The position numbers were made by a program, and so were the translations under genes. 64,000 nucleotides of DNA from Ditylenchus dipsaci (taxonomy: Eukaryota > Nematoda > Chromadorea > Rhabditida > Anguinidae), in assembly GCA_004194705.1 (NCBI GenBank), contig SADC01000263.1, forward strand, positions 1 to 64,000, in the 5' to 3' direction. Every line of letters begins with the position of its first letter. The stretch's first letter is position 1. The notes under the pieces are model-generated. The model did not search any database. It was not told the origin of the DNA and saw nothing but the letters and a program-made list of their open reading frames with translations. Positions 1 to 11,194 of the stretch are shown here, one piece after another.

Positions 1-382
1 TTAAAAAGTAATTTTGTTTATAAGATGATTATTGTCACCACGGCCACCATCATCACTTGATCACCTAAAAAATAAAATATATATAGTTAAAATAGGCCCC
101 CCTAAACCAGAGCAGGTCCAAAACTCATTAACACTCTAGAAGATTATTCTTTACTACCTATAATCAAATTTCTTGCGCTTCCTCAAGATCGATTTCTTAT
201 ATCTGCTCAGGCCAACTTCTTATCATCTTGCGCGAGCTTCACCTTGCCTCGACCACTCGGAACCGGCCCAACTTCCACACATCCCTCGGTGGCATTGGAA
301 CTCCGCACGATTTGAATGACTCAACGATGAGCTCCTAAAAGATATTCTCCCAGGCTTCGATAATCCATTGGAGTAGACGCCG
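1..382. other. No gene seen
   Basis: AT-rich at the start, with a more GC-balanced stretch around 170-380. I see no credible exon, RNA gene or repeat end here. Confidence 0.5.
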
Positions 383-602
383 TTGGCGCAGCTTGAGAGT
401 GTTAAGGGTGTGGTTCTATTAGAGAGTGTGGTTCTAAGGAGAGTGTGGTTCTATTTCACAACCCCCCTTGGGGGATGTGGTTCTATTAGAGAGTGTGGTT
501 CTAATGGAGAGTGTGGTTCTATTTCAGAACCCCCCTTGGGGTTGTGGTTATTAGAGAGTGGGTTCAAATAGAGAGTGTGGTTCTATTAGAGAGAATACGG
601 TA
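383..602. repeat. Tandem repeat of a ~19-20 bp unit
   Basis: Imperfect tandem copies of a unit close to GAGTGTGGTTCTATTAGA, interrupted twice by a short AACCCCCCTTGGGG block. The array ends in GAGAGAATACGGTA, which matches the terminus of the TACCGTATT inverted-repeat family found elsewhere in the window. It is therefore probably the inner part of such an element whose other end lies outside the window. The open frame across it is low-complexity and not a gene. Confidence 0.7.
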
Positions 603-619
603 ATCAAGAATTTACGATA

Positions 620-1140
620 ACTCAAAAATTGTCTGATAAACGTGATTTTTACCACTGTCAAACCATTTTTCAGGTGCTCGAATCAGGCAGAAAAATTATT
701 TGGAAACGAAAACGTAAAAAAAATTTTTGATGCAAGTGTGACGACCACTTGGATAGCCACCGCCGAGGATTGGTGTCGCATCCACCTGGTGCACACTTTA
801 TTTTTTTACCGTAATTTCAGATATAAAAAGACTAAGTTTGACCTTTCAGGTCATTTGGGTGAATATACTCCTACTTTTGAGTTGGCTGGATATCAACCTG
901 TCCAGTGGTACTCAACCCTAGATTTGGGATCGGGTAGTGAAATCGCACTTTGGTCTCATCAAGTCCAATTATTCACAAATTTTTTGGTTGGAAAAATAAG
1001 ATTTTTTATTTAAATGAACTTTTTATTTTTAGGCCATCCAGGTGGGCATCCACCTGGTCAGTGATACCTACCCCAGGTATGAATGGGGTTGTAAAATCGC
1101 AACTTGGGATGACAAACCCAATTCCCCGCACAATTTAAGT
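620..1140 (+). repeat. Dispersed repeat, second copy inverted at ~23.25-23.88 kb
   Basis: This block (ACCACTGTCAAACCATTTTT, then AAAACGTAAAAAAAATTTTT, then the CAGGTCATTTGGGTGAATA region and CAACCTGTCCAG) is repeated in reverse orientation at about 23250-23880, inside the foldback element in the polygalacturonase intron. It includes GGTGCACACTTTATTTTT, resembling the tail of the tRNA-like repeats seen elsewhere. The 123-residue frame at 642-1013 lies wholly in the repeat and has no recognisable domain. Confidence 0.7.
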
Positions 1141-1778
1141 TAGAAAAAATGGCTATTTTTATTTTTAAGAAAATTTAAGAACCATCTTAACCATCTTAAA
1201 CCACCCTAAGCACTGATTTAGGGTAGTTAGCTACTGGTCTGGAGCAGTTTGGGATGTTTAGGGTGGTTTAAGAGGGTGAGAATGTTAAGGGTGGAATCCT
1301 GAGCGATTTAGCCCATCGGACTGGAATTCTGACACGCTCAATCGAATTTCGCAAAAAGTTCACCCCCCTTCAGTGAACCCCCAAAAAACCAACTTTCACG
1401 GGCTTCCGCCACGGGTGGGATACCTAAGCAATCCAAGTTTTTTTAACTATAAATTAGAATTCCCGCAAAATTTACTGCAGATTTTACTAAAAATTTGAAT
1501 TTGGTGGATAAGTCAAATTTGGTGGGGTAAAAAAATAATTTGGTGGGTAAATCAGTAATTTGGCAGGTGAAACTAGTTACAGCCATAAATTATATGTTTT
1601 GGGCCTTTTAGCTCGGATTTGGAGTTTTCTAACCCATATATTTTATTTGAAAATTAAAACTCTAGTTTTGAGCAAAAACAGGGCGCAAAACCGCTACCAA
1701 ATAGGACGGTTTTCCACTCGGAACGACTAAGGATCCGAGTAAAATTTGTTGAATGTTGTACTCATTTTTAAATATGTT
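1141..1778. other. No gene; short imperfect inverted repeat
   Basis: AT-rich. An imperfect inverted repeat built on CTTAAACCACCCTAAG lies at about 1180-1290, and TTTGGTGG is repeated around 1500-1560. Nothing coding was recognised. Confidence 0.5.
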
Positions 1779-2799
1779 TACCGTATTATCTCTAATAGAG
1801 CAGCATGCCGCTATTTTTAAACCTTCAAAAAGTTCTTTGACTTTGTTTTAAAAATGCAATAAAAAGTGGCTTATCACCCTAGTTTGGCCTGAAGCACCTC
1901 TACGCTTTAATAGAGAATGCCATTCAAACAGAGAGGGCCACGGCGTGTCAAACACGTCAAATGAACAAATGCGGCTTAGCATTCTGTTTTAATGAAAATC
2001 AAAATAGTTTTCATTTTAAATACAATTGGCAAAATATGCTCAAAAATATGACAAAATATTCATAAAACTGGTTTTTTTAAATTTTCTATGGATACTTCTC
2101 GTCTAAAAAGTCTGTTTCAAATTCAATTCCCCTATTAAAGGAGAACGTACTTATATACGCATTGTCTAAATCATAGGTTCAAATCCGCTTGGTGCATACC
2201 CTATTTTTACCACCATTTTTTCATGTTTTATTTACAAGTTTGTGTCAAAATGATCTTTGGTTCTTGTTATCCAACACGACCATCAGCACAGGGTTTAAGA
2301 ATAATCATGACTGAGTTGCAGGCCAAAACCCACTTGAAATACCTGGAAATTTTTTTGCTAAATCGTCGACTTCTCGATGAGAACTGCACATTTGGAATAA
2401 CTGTGATGTGCATAAGAAAGCTGAGTGAACGTACTACGATCGTGCCAGACAGAAAACTTTTTAGCAGAGAATTATTCAGAAATAACTTTTTAAAATTAGC
2501 AACTTGACTCTGCTAAACCGATAAATCGAACTTTTAATTTTTTTAACTTTTTACGTTTATAAAAGAGCTTAATTTTTTCAAAACAAAACAGCAAAACTTA
2601 GAGCTTTCCTGTGGTATCAAAAAAAATCGAACACAGCTTACTTAAGCAAAGTTATAACCAAAAACATATAAATGCTAAAAACAAAAAAAATTGAATTCAA
2701 AATGTTTTTTAAACGAATTTGTCTCTTTACGAAGATCTCAATTTGGTCTTTTGACGTGTTTGACACGCCGTGGGCCGCTATATTAGAGAGAATACGATA
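1779..2799. mobile_element. TACCGTATT-type MITE, host of a nested insertion
   Basis: The left end TACCGTATTATCTCTAATAG at 1779 pairs with the right end CTATATTAGAGAGAATACGA near 2780-2798. The interior is interrupted by a separate 832-bp element (1940-2771), so this MITE is the older of the two. Flanking TA dinucleotides fit a TA target site. The terminal match is imperfect on the right (AATACGATA instead of AATACGGTA). Confidence 0.6.
1940..2771. mobile_element. Non-autonomous element with Mutator-like ends
   Basis: The termini ACGGCGTGTCAAACACGTCA and its complement TGACGTGTTTGACACGCCGT are inverted. GGGCC flanks both sides (1935-1939 and 2772-2776) as a possible 5-bp duplication. The ends match those of the full Mutator-like element at 46.3-51.1 kb: CGGCGTGTCAAA, then GTCAAAAGACCAAA on one side, then GAGACAAATT further in. 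No transposase remains. The 94-residue frame at 2223-2507 has no recognisable motif. Confidence 0.65.
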
Positions 2800-2879
2800 C
2801 TTGATCAATAGCTCATTGTAACTGGTAAATTACCAGTGGTAATCTTAGAAAGATGGCTACATCCACTGCATAATTTGTA

Positions 2880-3063
2880 GTCAGTCGACGCTCGCTATAA
2901 CATAATTCAGGGGACCGAACAAAATTATGTTATAGCGAGATATGTGTATCGAGATGTGTTATTCGAGGTTCTGTATAACTTCAATTTTATTGGATTCAAA
3001 AAAAATTTATGTATATCGAGATTTATGCTATATCGAGTTATGTTATATCGAGCGTGCACTGTA
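2880..3063. mobile_element. Small MITE, CAGTCGACGCTCG ends
   Basis: The left arm CAGTCGACGCTCGCTATAAC and right arm TTATATCGAGCGTGCACTG are inverted, and TA follows on the right. The pattern (CAG termini, TA target, inner motif of the gTTATAgCGAG kind) matches the Tc1/mariner-pogo-like MITEs that recur through the window. Confidence 0.7.
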
Positions 3064-4169
3064 ATGGAGAAAAAATTTATGCCATTTCTGACAGAAAAGA
3101 CATTAAAAATGAGGCACTCATTGGCAAATAGTGCCTAGTCTCGATCTTGAGAAATTTTTGCATAGTTTGTTATACAGGGTGTTTCAAATTTTCTAACACT
3201 TTTGAACCGTGATAACTGGTTCTAGGTCAATTCGTCCACAAAATTATTTTCACATTAATCTTTTTGTCTTGGAAGAACTTATGTCATTTAAAAAAATTCC
3301 TCAGCCCACTTCCAATACCCTGCTGTAAATCCTCACACCGACCAAACCAAATGGTTATCCATTTGGTGTGAAACCATTTTCATGTTTTCGAGTTCCAAAA
3401 CCTGTTTTATAGTTATTTAAGCATTCTAAAGAAGGTTGATATAGGGAAATGCCAATTGGCAGGGTTTGAATTTTGGGTGAAATTGCTCAAATGACTTGAA
3501 AGCCGCATCCCCAATGACTGATCCGAACACCCTCACCCATTGGGGACACGGAAATTCCAAACCGTCACTCCTCACTGAAATCCACACCCTCACTCCGAAC
3601 CCCACCTGTCCTCAATATATAGCAGAGTGAGGGTTTGAAGAGTGGGCAACCGAGGGAGGGCTCGGATTTTGAGCACTTTGACTTCACTCTGACTTTTCAG
3701 TCTCGAAAAAAAAAGAAAATTTCCAAAATTTCTTCATTTAATGGTTTAATTATTTTTTTTCTTTGAATGTGAAGTATGAATTTTGAATCTTTCGTGATTC
3801 TTCTTCGTCGTTCTGCTTTGATGCTCAGAACGCGTCTAATCTATTTGAAGGTTATTTAAATCACTCGAAATACCTACTATACCGGACTACACCCAAATAA
3901 CCTGAAGGGTGCCAAATGACGGCTACCAGACATTTTCATTATTAGTAGAACTGGTTTTTGGTATTGCGAAGATCAATGAAGCGTGTACACAAAAAGTGCC
4001 ATTTATGCCTGTTTGAATGTTGAGCATGTATCCGAGAAATTACAGCTTTTTGAATCGCGTTTTGACCACCTTGCTCAAACTAAGAAATCAAAGTGACAAA
4101 TTCCTCGATTCTCCATGAAATTCTGCACCAGAAGCAACCGGTCTCACTGTCCGGCCTTCCATGTTAAAG
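3064..4169. other. No gene seen
   Basis: AT-rich spacer. ACAGGGTGTTTCAAATTTTC near 3174 is nearly repeated at about 27093 in the first intron of the polygalacturonase gene, so it is a dispersed repeat end. A GC-richer patch at 3520-3690 has CCCTCAC-type runs. No splice-supported exon was recognised. Confidence 0.5.
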
Positions 4170-4171
4170 TG

Positions 4172-4345
4172 CTGCAAACCAACTCTACATGCAAGAAATT
4201 TGTTTTATTGTTTGACATAAATACTATAAAACACACAAAAGTTCCATACCAAACATAGTTGTTGGTATAAACTTGAGAATTTTTGCTTGAAATCCATACA
4301 TTGGATCGGCATTTTCAAAAGTAAACATCTTAGAGTGATCAATAG
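4172..4345 (-). pseudogene. 3' fragment of a GH28 polygalacturonase paralogue
   Basis: On the minus strand this segment reads IDHSKMFTFENADPMYGF, closely matching the last residues of the gene at 22.1-27.7 kb (IDNPRMLTFENVDPMYGF). The match continues past the stop of the intact copy into the downstream flank (GGTGCTGCAAACC, TTTTATTGTTT, TATAAAACACAC), so roughly 100 bp of 3' flank is shared. The stop is lost here and the reading continues. Upstream of about 4345 the similarity ends, and no FN3 or catalytic region is present. This looks like the remnant of a DNA-level duplication rather than a retrocopy. Confidence 0.75.
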
Positions 4346-4524
4346 AGGAATAGGATGACAAACAAGGGTCATACAAACTCATAGAAAGGCATACGAAACA
4401 CATACAAAATTTCTAGTAGAATTTTGTATGATTTTGAATTTAAAAAATTAACTGTATCTTGTATTTTTTTTTGTTGTTTTGTATTTGACAGCTATAATTT
4501 GAACATAATTGTGTTGACTGGGAC

Positions 4525-4800
4525 CTACAGCATAGAGAAAACTCTGGTATGCATCTTTTTTCATGCACCCAGATTCAGTTTCGAGTGATTTGTGTCTAAG
4601 GTATGTGGGTGTGAGTGCAAATTTTTGAAATAAAAAACATTAAAGACGGTATAATATAATTGTGTCAAGAAAAGGTGAATTTGCACCAAGAAAAATAAAA
4701 TCTTCGCCGTAAAAAAGTGTATTTGCGCCGACAAAAAGTTTATTTGCGCCAAATAATATTTCGCGCCATAAAATATGATTATCCATTGAGAATATATTAT
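4525..4800. repeat. Partial donor-hairpin repeat and GCGCC-spaced repeat
   Basis: 4525-4615 is one arm of the hairpin family (AACTCTGGTATGCAT, GAGTGATTTGTGTCTAAG, GTATGTGGGTGTG). It is followed at 4670-4770 by several copies of an AATTTGCGCC-like motif separated by A/T runs. No gene. Confidence 0.65.
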
Positions 4801-4809
4801 ATTCCGAAG

Positions 4810-5185
4810 CGTCGGATTTTCGGTAACTGTGAAATTGGTCATTACTGTCGAATTTCTAATATTATATACGAGAAATTCTACAGTTAGTGACTCACAGTTA
4901 TCATCCTAAGGCAGTTTACTGTCATCGTAAACTGTACGTTGATAACTGTCGAATTTATCATACCGTATTTCCTCTAATAGAGCCCCACCTTGTTTTTGAC
5001 TAGAACTTAAGAGTTAGGAGCCATTTCTGATTTACAATTCAGATTTTTGAGGAATTTAAATACAGTAATCCGGAGTTCCTATTAGAGGAATACGGTATAT
5101 TATACGAGAAATTCTACAGTTGTTGACGTACAGTTATCATCCTGAGTCAATTCTCCCCCGTCGATTACTGTACGTTTATAACTTA
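4810..5185. repeat. TACAGTTATC palindromic repeat with nested MITE
   Basis: Palindromic motifs (GAGAAATTCTACAGTT, CAGTTATCATCCT, GTACGTTGATAACTGT) flank both sides of a nested element at 4961-5097. That element has TACCGTATTTCCTCTAATAG at its left end and CTATTAGAGGAATACGGTA at its right. The same palindromic family recurs at about 30.97-31.2 and 34.92-35.27 kb. No coding potential. Confidence 0.7.
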
Positions 5186-5189
5186 AAGG

Positions 5190-6235
5190 ACCATACTTGT
5201 TGATGCAAATGAATTTGGCAAGTTCAAATGCACGCGGACACTTGTCTTCGTCTCACACTCTACTTCTTAGAGTTATTTCGAGTGACTCAAATAGTACAGT
5301 GAGAGACGAAAGAGAAGTGGGCACTTTTATAGTTCCCCCCCCGCCCATACTCGGATTTCTTGAAAAGTGACCCAAAATCACCTCTCGAACTCATTTTTTC
5401 TGCACAACACGATGCGAGAAGCATATATAAACAGTTTCTGAATAAAAAAATTTAACTTCGCCAAAAAAAATTGCCTCCCATCCCTCAGTCAAAAATGGTC
5501 ATTTAAAGGCATTTTAGGGTCATTTTTGGGTGATTTGTCACATTTTTCTTGCTGGAACTTGGTAAAAAGAGATTCTATATGCATTTCTTGATCAAGAGTA
5601 CATCTCGGAATTATGTCAAAGGTAAGTGAGTGCGCGCATCTCTAACCGACCAAGCCCCCTGCGCCCCGAAGGGGGCGCAGGGGAAATTAAAGAAAAATAA
5701 AAATGATCGATTTTGAACAGGTTTTTACTTTCTGGAGCCTACCGCATAAAGAAACTCTGGTATGCATATGTTTTTACATCCAGAGTCAATTTGAGTGATT
5801 TGTGTCAAAGGTATGTGGTGTGCGCATCTCAACCCCAAGCAACCAAGCCCCTGCGCCCCTGAAGGGGCGCAGGGGCTTGATCGGTTAGAGAATCGCGCAC
5901 TCACTTACCTTCGACATAATTCCGAGCAAGACTCTTGGTTTAAAATGCATTTCGAGGCCTTTTTGCCAAGTTCCAGCAAGAAAAATGTGATAAATCACCC
6001 AAAAATGACCCTAAAATACCTTAAAATGACCATTTTTGACTGAGGGTGGGAGGCATTTTTTGTCGAAGGTCAAAATTTTTTTGTCAGAAAGTGTTTAAAT
6101 ATGATTCCCACATCGTGTTGTACAGAAAAAATGAGTTCGGGAGGTGATTTTGGGTCATTTTTCAAGAAATCCGAGTATGGGGGAACTATAAAAGTGCCGA
6201 GAAGTGTCCCCGCATTTGAAAAAATACACAATTTA
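5190..6235. mobile_element. Large foldback element carrying donor-hairpins
   Basis: The left arm (GCCCATACTCGGATTTCTTG, AAAATCACCTC, AACTCATTTTTTCTG) is matched in inverse at about 6120-6200 (AAAAATGAGTTCGGGAGGTG, CAAGAAATCCGAGTATGG). Inside are one half copy (about 5560-5690) and one full copy (about 5730-5980) of the GC-rich hairpin with AAGGTAAGTG or AAGGTATGTG. The outermost part resembles the AAAGGACCATA MITE at 44.7 and 62.1 kb. The frame at 5795-6043 is repeat-derived. Confidence 0.7.
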
Positions 6236-6321
6236 TAAATTATATGATTTTAATTGTGTCGTTCTTAGAGAAAATAAGGTTGATTTTTCCGTGTTTAACA
6301 AATCTAATTATTATGTTTTCA

Positions 6322-6531
6322 AGGCTACAGTCGAACCTCTATATTGCATCCCGCAAGGGACCGGCTCTGCCCAGATGCAATATAAAGTAGAGAATATAGG
6401 TGGGTGCAATATAGAGGGTTGATAAGAACTAATTTATTTTCCGGCCAACTAACCAAAACAAAAAAAGCGGATGCAACAAAGAGATGGATGCAATATAGAG
6501 GGTTGCTATATAGAGGTTTAACTGTAATACA
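6322..6531. mobile_element. MITE, CAGTCGAACCTCTATATTGC ends
   Basis: The left end CAGTCGAACCTCTATATTGC pairs with CTATATAGAGGTTTAACTG on the right, followed by TA. An extra internal copy of GGGTGCAATATAGAGGGTTG suggests a composite. Small frames over both strands are shadows. Confidence 0.75.
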
Positions 6532-7415
6532 GAAGAAAAATAAAGAACACAAGACTACTAAAAAGGCCATATAAACTAAAAAATACGAAAAAATATCTGT
6601 TCTTAAAAGAATAATTCAGCGCACAAAGTTGTCAGGTTGGGTACGTAAAATCTCCATTCCGCGGCTCCCTTCATCATTACCAAAACTTCTGAGTGTTTTT
6701 ATTGAGAGCTTGTTGCTGAGGTTGATCTCTATCTCCGCAAATGCCGAAAAAGAATGGATGTGGTTGAATGTCACTATACATCTTCTGAATATATATATAA
6801 GTGATTTTTAATCAATTTTAGAAATTTAAGGCTGCTAGAACGAAGCCGAAAATTCGGGTATCAACTTTAAGCTAAACTAATCTAAAAACGCATTATATAA
6901 ATGCGTTTTTTTGTCGAGGTATATGTAAGAGTGGATCATAATCTATTGGTTGGAAAATAATTATTGTTTGTTTATTCAAATGGTTTTTTCATAAAGATGT
7001 TCTGTTGCTTTTTGCCGCATCATATCTTTTTGGTGGTATTTTTGGCCTTTTCAATACGCTACTATTTATTTATCAATGATGAAAATAGAGAGTATAAATC
7101 AGGGCTTCGAATCGTCCTTTTTAAAAAGATTTGTCTTTTTTTTGGCACCCCAAATCTTTTTTTATTTTTGAAAATTTAGTCAAAATTTTTTTTTTCGCTT
7201 CAAAATGGCAACAAGCACTGGATAAAATGACCCTTTTACTTCAAAAACAGTCAAAATCTCCTTTTTTACCCAGATGTCCTTTTTTGAAATTTTTCATTCG
7301 GAGCCCTGGTATAAGTGCTTGAAAGAAAAAAATTGTCAGTTTGGGGGTACATTCATTGCTTTGACTGATCCAAAGTTTAGTTTACGGCCTAGCGCCTTTA
7401 CAACATTTCAGCACT
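6532..7415. other. No gene seen
   Basis: AT-rich. The short frames here (6629-6811, 6964-7322) have no domain, no good splice context and heavy homopolymer content. Confidence 0.5.
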
Positions 7416-7418
7416 ACA

Positions 7419-7521
7419 GTGGACGCTGGATATAATGACGCTCGATATAATGTTTCGCTCGATGTAACGTCTTATTTTGGCCGGTCCCTTGTGGGACGTT
7501 ATATCGAGCGTCGACTGTACA
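7419..7521. mobile_element. MITE, CAGTGGACGCTGGATATAAT ends
   Basis: A short palindromic element: ACGCTCGATATAATG in the left arm and TTATATCGAGCGTCGACTG on the right, ending in TA. It has the same terminus type as the 2.9-kb copy. Confidence 0.75.
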
Positions 7522-8108
7522 GGTCTAAAAGAAAATACTGCAGCGTTTTTCAAATTATTATTTTTGCTCTGATTGTGTTTTTGACTGTTTTGAATTGGCT
7601 TTTAGCAATGTCAATACCAAAATGTAGGTAAGACTCGTAGCTACATTTCAGTTTGTAAATTGCTAAAAGGCTATTAGTGAAATATAAATTAAAACTCAGT
7701 TGAAGCAGGAAAAAATTAAAAATGCTGCCGTAATTTTCATCAGCCCTGTATGCTTAAGCACAGCTTAACTGCTACAAAAATCACTTTTCATAATGATTTT
7801 TAGAAAATATGAATGCTCCGATATGATCTTTGAAAAGAAAAAAATCTTTGAAACATGACCGAAATCCGAAAAATAGGAAAAACTTGGATTTTGGCCATTT
7901 TTTCAAGAAATTAATTACTTTTTAAAAAGCTCTATCTTAACATTTATATTTTGGTAATTCCAGAAAGAGGTTTTGTAGCTCTTGAGCTGCGCCACAAAAA
8001 GTTGTCAAGATGTTATCTACGCGCTCAATAATAAATTAATCTTTTGACTAGTTAAAACAATGAATGTACCCACTAGATTACCTAGTTTCCCACCTTATTT
8101 TTTTCAAA
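7522..8108. other. No gene seen
   Basis: AT-rich spacer with no recognisable exon, repeat terminus or RNA gene. Confidence 0.5.
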
Positions 8109-8111
8109 GCA

Positions 8112-8447
8112 CTTACCGCATTTTCTATTATTCCCCCACTCTCTAATAAATCCTCACTCTACCGACCTCATATCTCAGCCTAGAGCAAACATTTCACAAA
8201 TCTGTTTTTTTGCGTTTTCCTAATTAGCAAGAGCTCTCCTGATTCCAGTTTTCAGATTTCGGTCGATTGCCCAAAAATCTCAAAAGCGACCTCAAAATTT
8301 CCGACTTTTTAGGGTTGAAAAATAATCCCCCATGAGGGATTAATAGAGAATATAAGGTATACTCGAACCTCTTTATAACGACACCCCAAGGACCGTCTTA
8401 ATGGTGTCGTTATATCGAAGTGCCGTTATAAAGAGTTTCGACTGTAT
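8112..8447. mobile_element. Two adjoining MITEs
   Basis: 8112-8359 has TACCGCATTTTCTATTA at the left and TTAATAGAGAATATAAGGTA at the right (TACCGTATT family). Abutting it, 8359-8447 has CTCGAACCTCTTTATAACGA at the left and TTATAAAGAGTTTCGACTGTA at the right (CAGTCGA family) with GTGTCGTTATA in both arms. Confidence 0.7.
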
Positions 8448-8826
8448 ACCCTTTATTTTTATCATTGATAAACAAATGGTATATTATTCCCAACCTAATA
8501 CTATAGGTCATAACCTGAAAAATTAATGGGGCCCAATTTTTTTATCTTATTGAAAGGGTCAATTTTCCCAAAATTTGGTCTAGTGATTACCTGAGCCAAC
8601 TCCTTAAAACGTAATCAAATGACATTCCACCCAACTGAGCAACGCCCACAAACAATGAGCGACGTCGAAGACTGTTCACATAGACTGATAATACAGGTAG
8701 TTAATCACTTCGTTCATAGGCATTCTTTCTTTCATAGAGTAGTCATTGAGCTCCAGGCAATCACAGTGCAAAAGTCCTGAGAGCCGGTTGATAGACGAAA
8801 AGAAAAAATCACTGCTTAGTCCTATT

Positions 8827-9163
8827 TTACCACCAAATATATGCAATATGGCTGGAAATAATGCCCAAAAAGAACTTCGAATTTGTTTTGAGTAAAGCTA
8901 GTGTGTTGAAAGCACATTTACCACTCCAACAAATAGGATTGAAAGAGCTGAAGCATTCCATAAACTCCTGGGTTATTATCACATTAGTCATAATTACAAA
9001 TTCCACTCGATTGTGAACTTTTTCAGCTAACTCCTGCTGAAGGTCAGAAAAAGAGCTGAACCTCATAATTTTGTTGTTACTGTCGACAACATTGATGTGA
9101 ATCACGCCGCAGTCCTCTTCAAGAACTTGTAGAGTGTTGATTTTCATTGAATTTTTGACGCAT
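8827..9163 (-). CDS. Unrecognised terminal exon, ~110 residues
   Basis: An open minus-strand frame preceded by a good acceptor (TTTCTAG at about 9176-9182). It reads in a balanced composition (VLEEDCGVIHINVVDSNN, FSDLQQELAEKVHNRVEF, then an aliphatic stretch) and ends at TAA. I recognise no family. It could be a downstream exon of the TPR gene 3 kb upstream on the same strand, but nothing joins them directly. The ratio of charged to hydrophobic residues looks protein-like, unlike the repeat-derived frames around it. Confidence 0.4.
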
Positions 9164-9180
9164 TTACCCACAGTGGCTAG

Positions 9181-9464
9181 AAATTGAATTTATTTAAGCT
9201 GAAAAAAATTTAAGTTAAGCTAAAAAAATACTGACGCTACTATGATATACTCCACCAACAGCCACCCCCCCCCCCGCTCCCGAAAATCATGATTTTTAAG
9301 GGTGTCTAAAAAGCATTTTATGCAATACTTGTGCTATAAAAAGACTAGAAATGCAAGTTTTATAGGGATAAAGAGCTGTATTGGAGGGGAAGGAATAAAA
9401 TAGGGGCCACTTTTTTAAACCCATTTTTGGCTATTTTTTTCACTGTTTCACCATGTTTTTCAAC
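9181..9464. other. No gene seen
   Basis: AT-rich, with a poly-C tract at about 9264-9276 of the kind that flanks several foldback repeats here. Confidence 0.45.
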
Positions 9465-9722
9465 TGGACCGTGGCAAAAAAGCCTCTATATGCATTTTAT
9501 GGTCAATAATCTTCTCGAAATCATGTCTACGGTAAGTGAGTGCGCGCATCTCTAACTCTCAAGCCCCGTGCGCCCCCTTCGGGGCGCACGGGGCTTTGGG
9601 CTTGGTGTTGAGATGCGCACACTCACATACCTGAGACACAAATCACTCGAAAGTGACTCTGGATGCATGAAAAATCATGCATACTAGAGTTATTTTTGCG
9701 GTGAGCCCCAGTTCTCAAAACT
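9465..9722. repeat. Donor-hairpin repeat, full copy
   Basis: A palindrome. The left arm has GAAATCATGTCTACGGTAAG then TGAGTGCGCGCATCTCTAA. The loop is a GC stem (CCGTGCGCCCCCTTCGGGGC). The right arm has GTTGAGATGCGCACACTCAC then ATACCTGAGACACAAATCAC. It is flanked by GACTCTGGATGCATGAAAAA and a second small hairpin ATGCAT...ATGCAT. Confidence 0.8.
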
Positions 9723-10900
9723 ATGTTCAACATCTTTTTCACGATATATATTTATTTTTTATCTTTATTTAATTATTTTTTTTTCTAGAAAACTTACTAG
9801 AAAACAACAACTTTGCAAATCTTCAAAAAAAGACGTTCTCTATAATTTTGCAGAAAAGTGGGCACTTGTTTTGTCCGGGGGGGGGGGGGGGAAATGCTGT
9901 CAACCTTCAGTATAGCGGCTCTTTTTGTGCTCCTTTGTGTTTTTTGTGCTCGGGGGTAGGCACATTCATAAATTTTCTGTAAGTCATATTTAAAAGTCTC
10001 CTAAGTAATTTTTCAATGCTAAAAATGATAAAAAGCGTTGTTGATGACACTTTCTCGCATGAAAATTCTACTCTTTCACAAAAAAAATTTCACTGAAATC
10101 TGAGGTAATCAAGATTTCGGTCAAATTTTAGTCAATCTTTTTATGTCAAAAAATTGATTTTTTATGTAGAAAAGTGCTGGGAAACAACGTTTTTATCGTT
10201 TTTAAATCAGAAAAAATGTCTATAAGATTTGTAAACATGATTTACGAAAAAATGTAAAATGAGCCCTCCAGACTAAAGAAGTTTGAACGTTTTCACCCTA
10301 ATTTTTGAAAAAAAAATTGGCAAATTTTTGAAATTCCCGAGTACCTTTTTTTTTGTGGAGAGTGGAGTGGTTTAGTATTACCGAGTATCGTCCAATTTTT
10401 TTCCCTATCTATTACTCTTGTTGAATTCGGTATATTACAGTATCAAAAAATCGAAATTAGTAGCCAGGAGCACAAAAAATTACGGATAATCTCAGCTTTT
10501 GCTAGTATAATTTTTGCAATTAGAAAATTTACTGCAGCAATGGTCAGAGTGCGATAAATTGCTGATTTCTTTCAGCATTTTATCAAGTAAAATGTTCATT
10601 ACTGTTCTCTAAATACCCATTGCTATCTGCTATGTGCCCTCAGCTACAGTGAACCACTTTTCACTGCGAGGAATATCTTAGAACTTCGTTTTGCTCATCC
10701 GCTCACTTCACATGATGTGAACACTGTTACTAAAGTGTAAATGATGCTGTCAACCTTCAGTATAGCGGCTCTTTTTGTGCTCCTTTGTGTTTTTTGTGCT
10801 CTACCACCTGGCTACTAATTTCGACCTTTCGATATTATTGTTTAACTAATTTAAAAAAGTTATGAATAGAAAAATCAATCAAAAGTGGGTGAAAAAAAGT
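9723..10900. repeat. 58-bp identical direct repeats and an inverted repeat; no gene
   Basis: The 58-bp sequence starting ATGCTGTCAACCTTCAGTAT occurs identically at 9894-9951 and 10744-10801. The second copy lies within a partial inverted repeat: CGAAATTAGTAGCCAGG at about 10453 is complementary to CCTGGCTACTAATTTCG at about 10805. A 15-bp poly-G run precedes the first copy. No coding exon was recognised. Confidence 0.65.
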
Positions 10901-11194
10901 ATGCATGCTCATAGGGTTATTCGAACCATTCGGACCAGGGCTGCAGCCGGGTTCTTATAAGGTCGACCGGGTGACTGACCAAACTTGCACTGGCGCAACC
11001 GTCAAAGGTTATGTTTTTCTGCTTCTGTTTTTCTGTGCTTTTTTCACTTCCTTTTTTCTGTTTTGTGCTTCTGTTTTTTTTCGAGAAAAAACAGAAAACA
11101 GAAGCGAAAAATTATAGAAAAGTTTCCAGCTTTTCCAGCGCACCAGGAGGATCAATGGAAAGTGAAAGGCTTTTTTCGAAGACTGCCCTACGAC

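Noticed and set aside
642..1013. 123-residue open frame
   Set aside because: Lies in a dispersed repeat with an inverted copy at 23.3-23.9 kb; no domain and no conserved reading frame between the copies.
9181..9300. Poly-C/poly-G tracts as origins or recombination signals
   Set aside because: They recur at the rims of several foldback elements and are best explained as part of those repeats or as sequencing-prone homopolymers.
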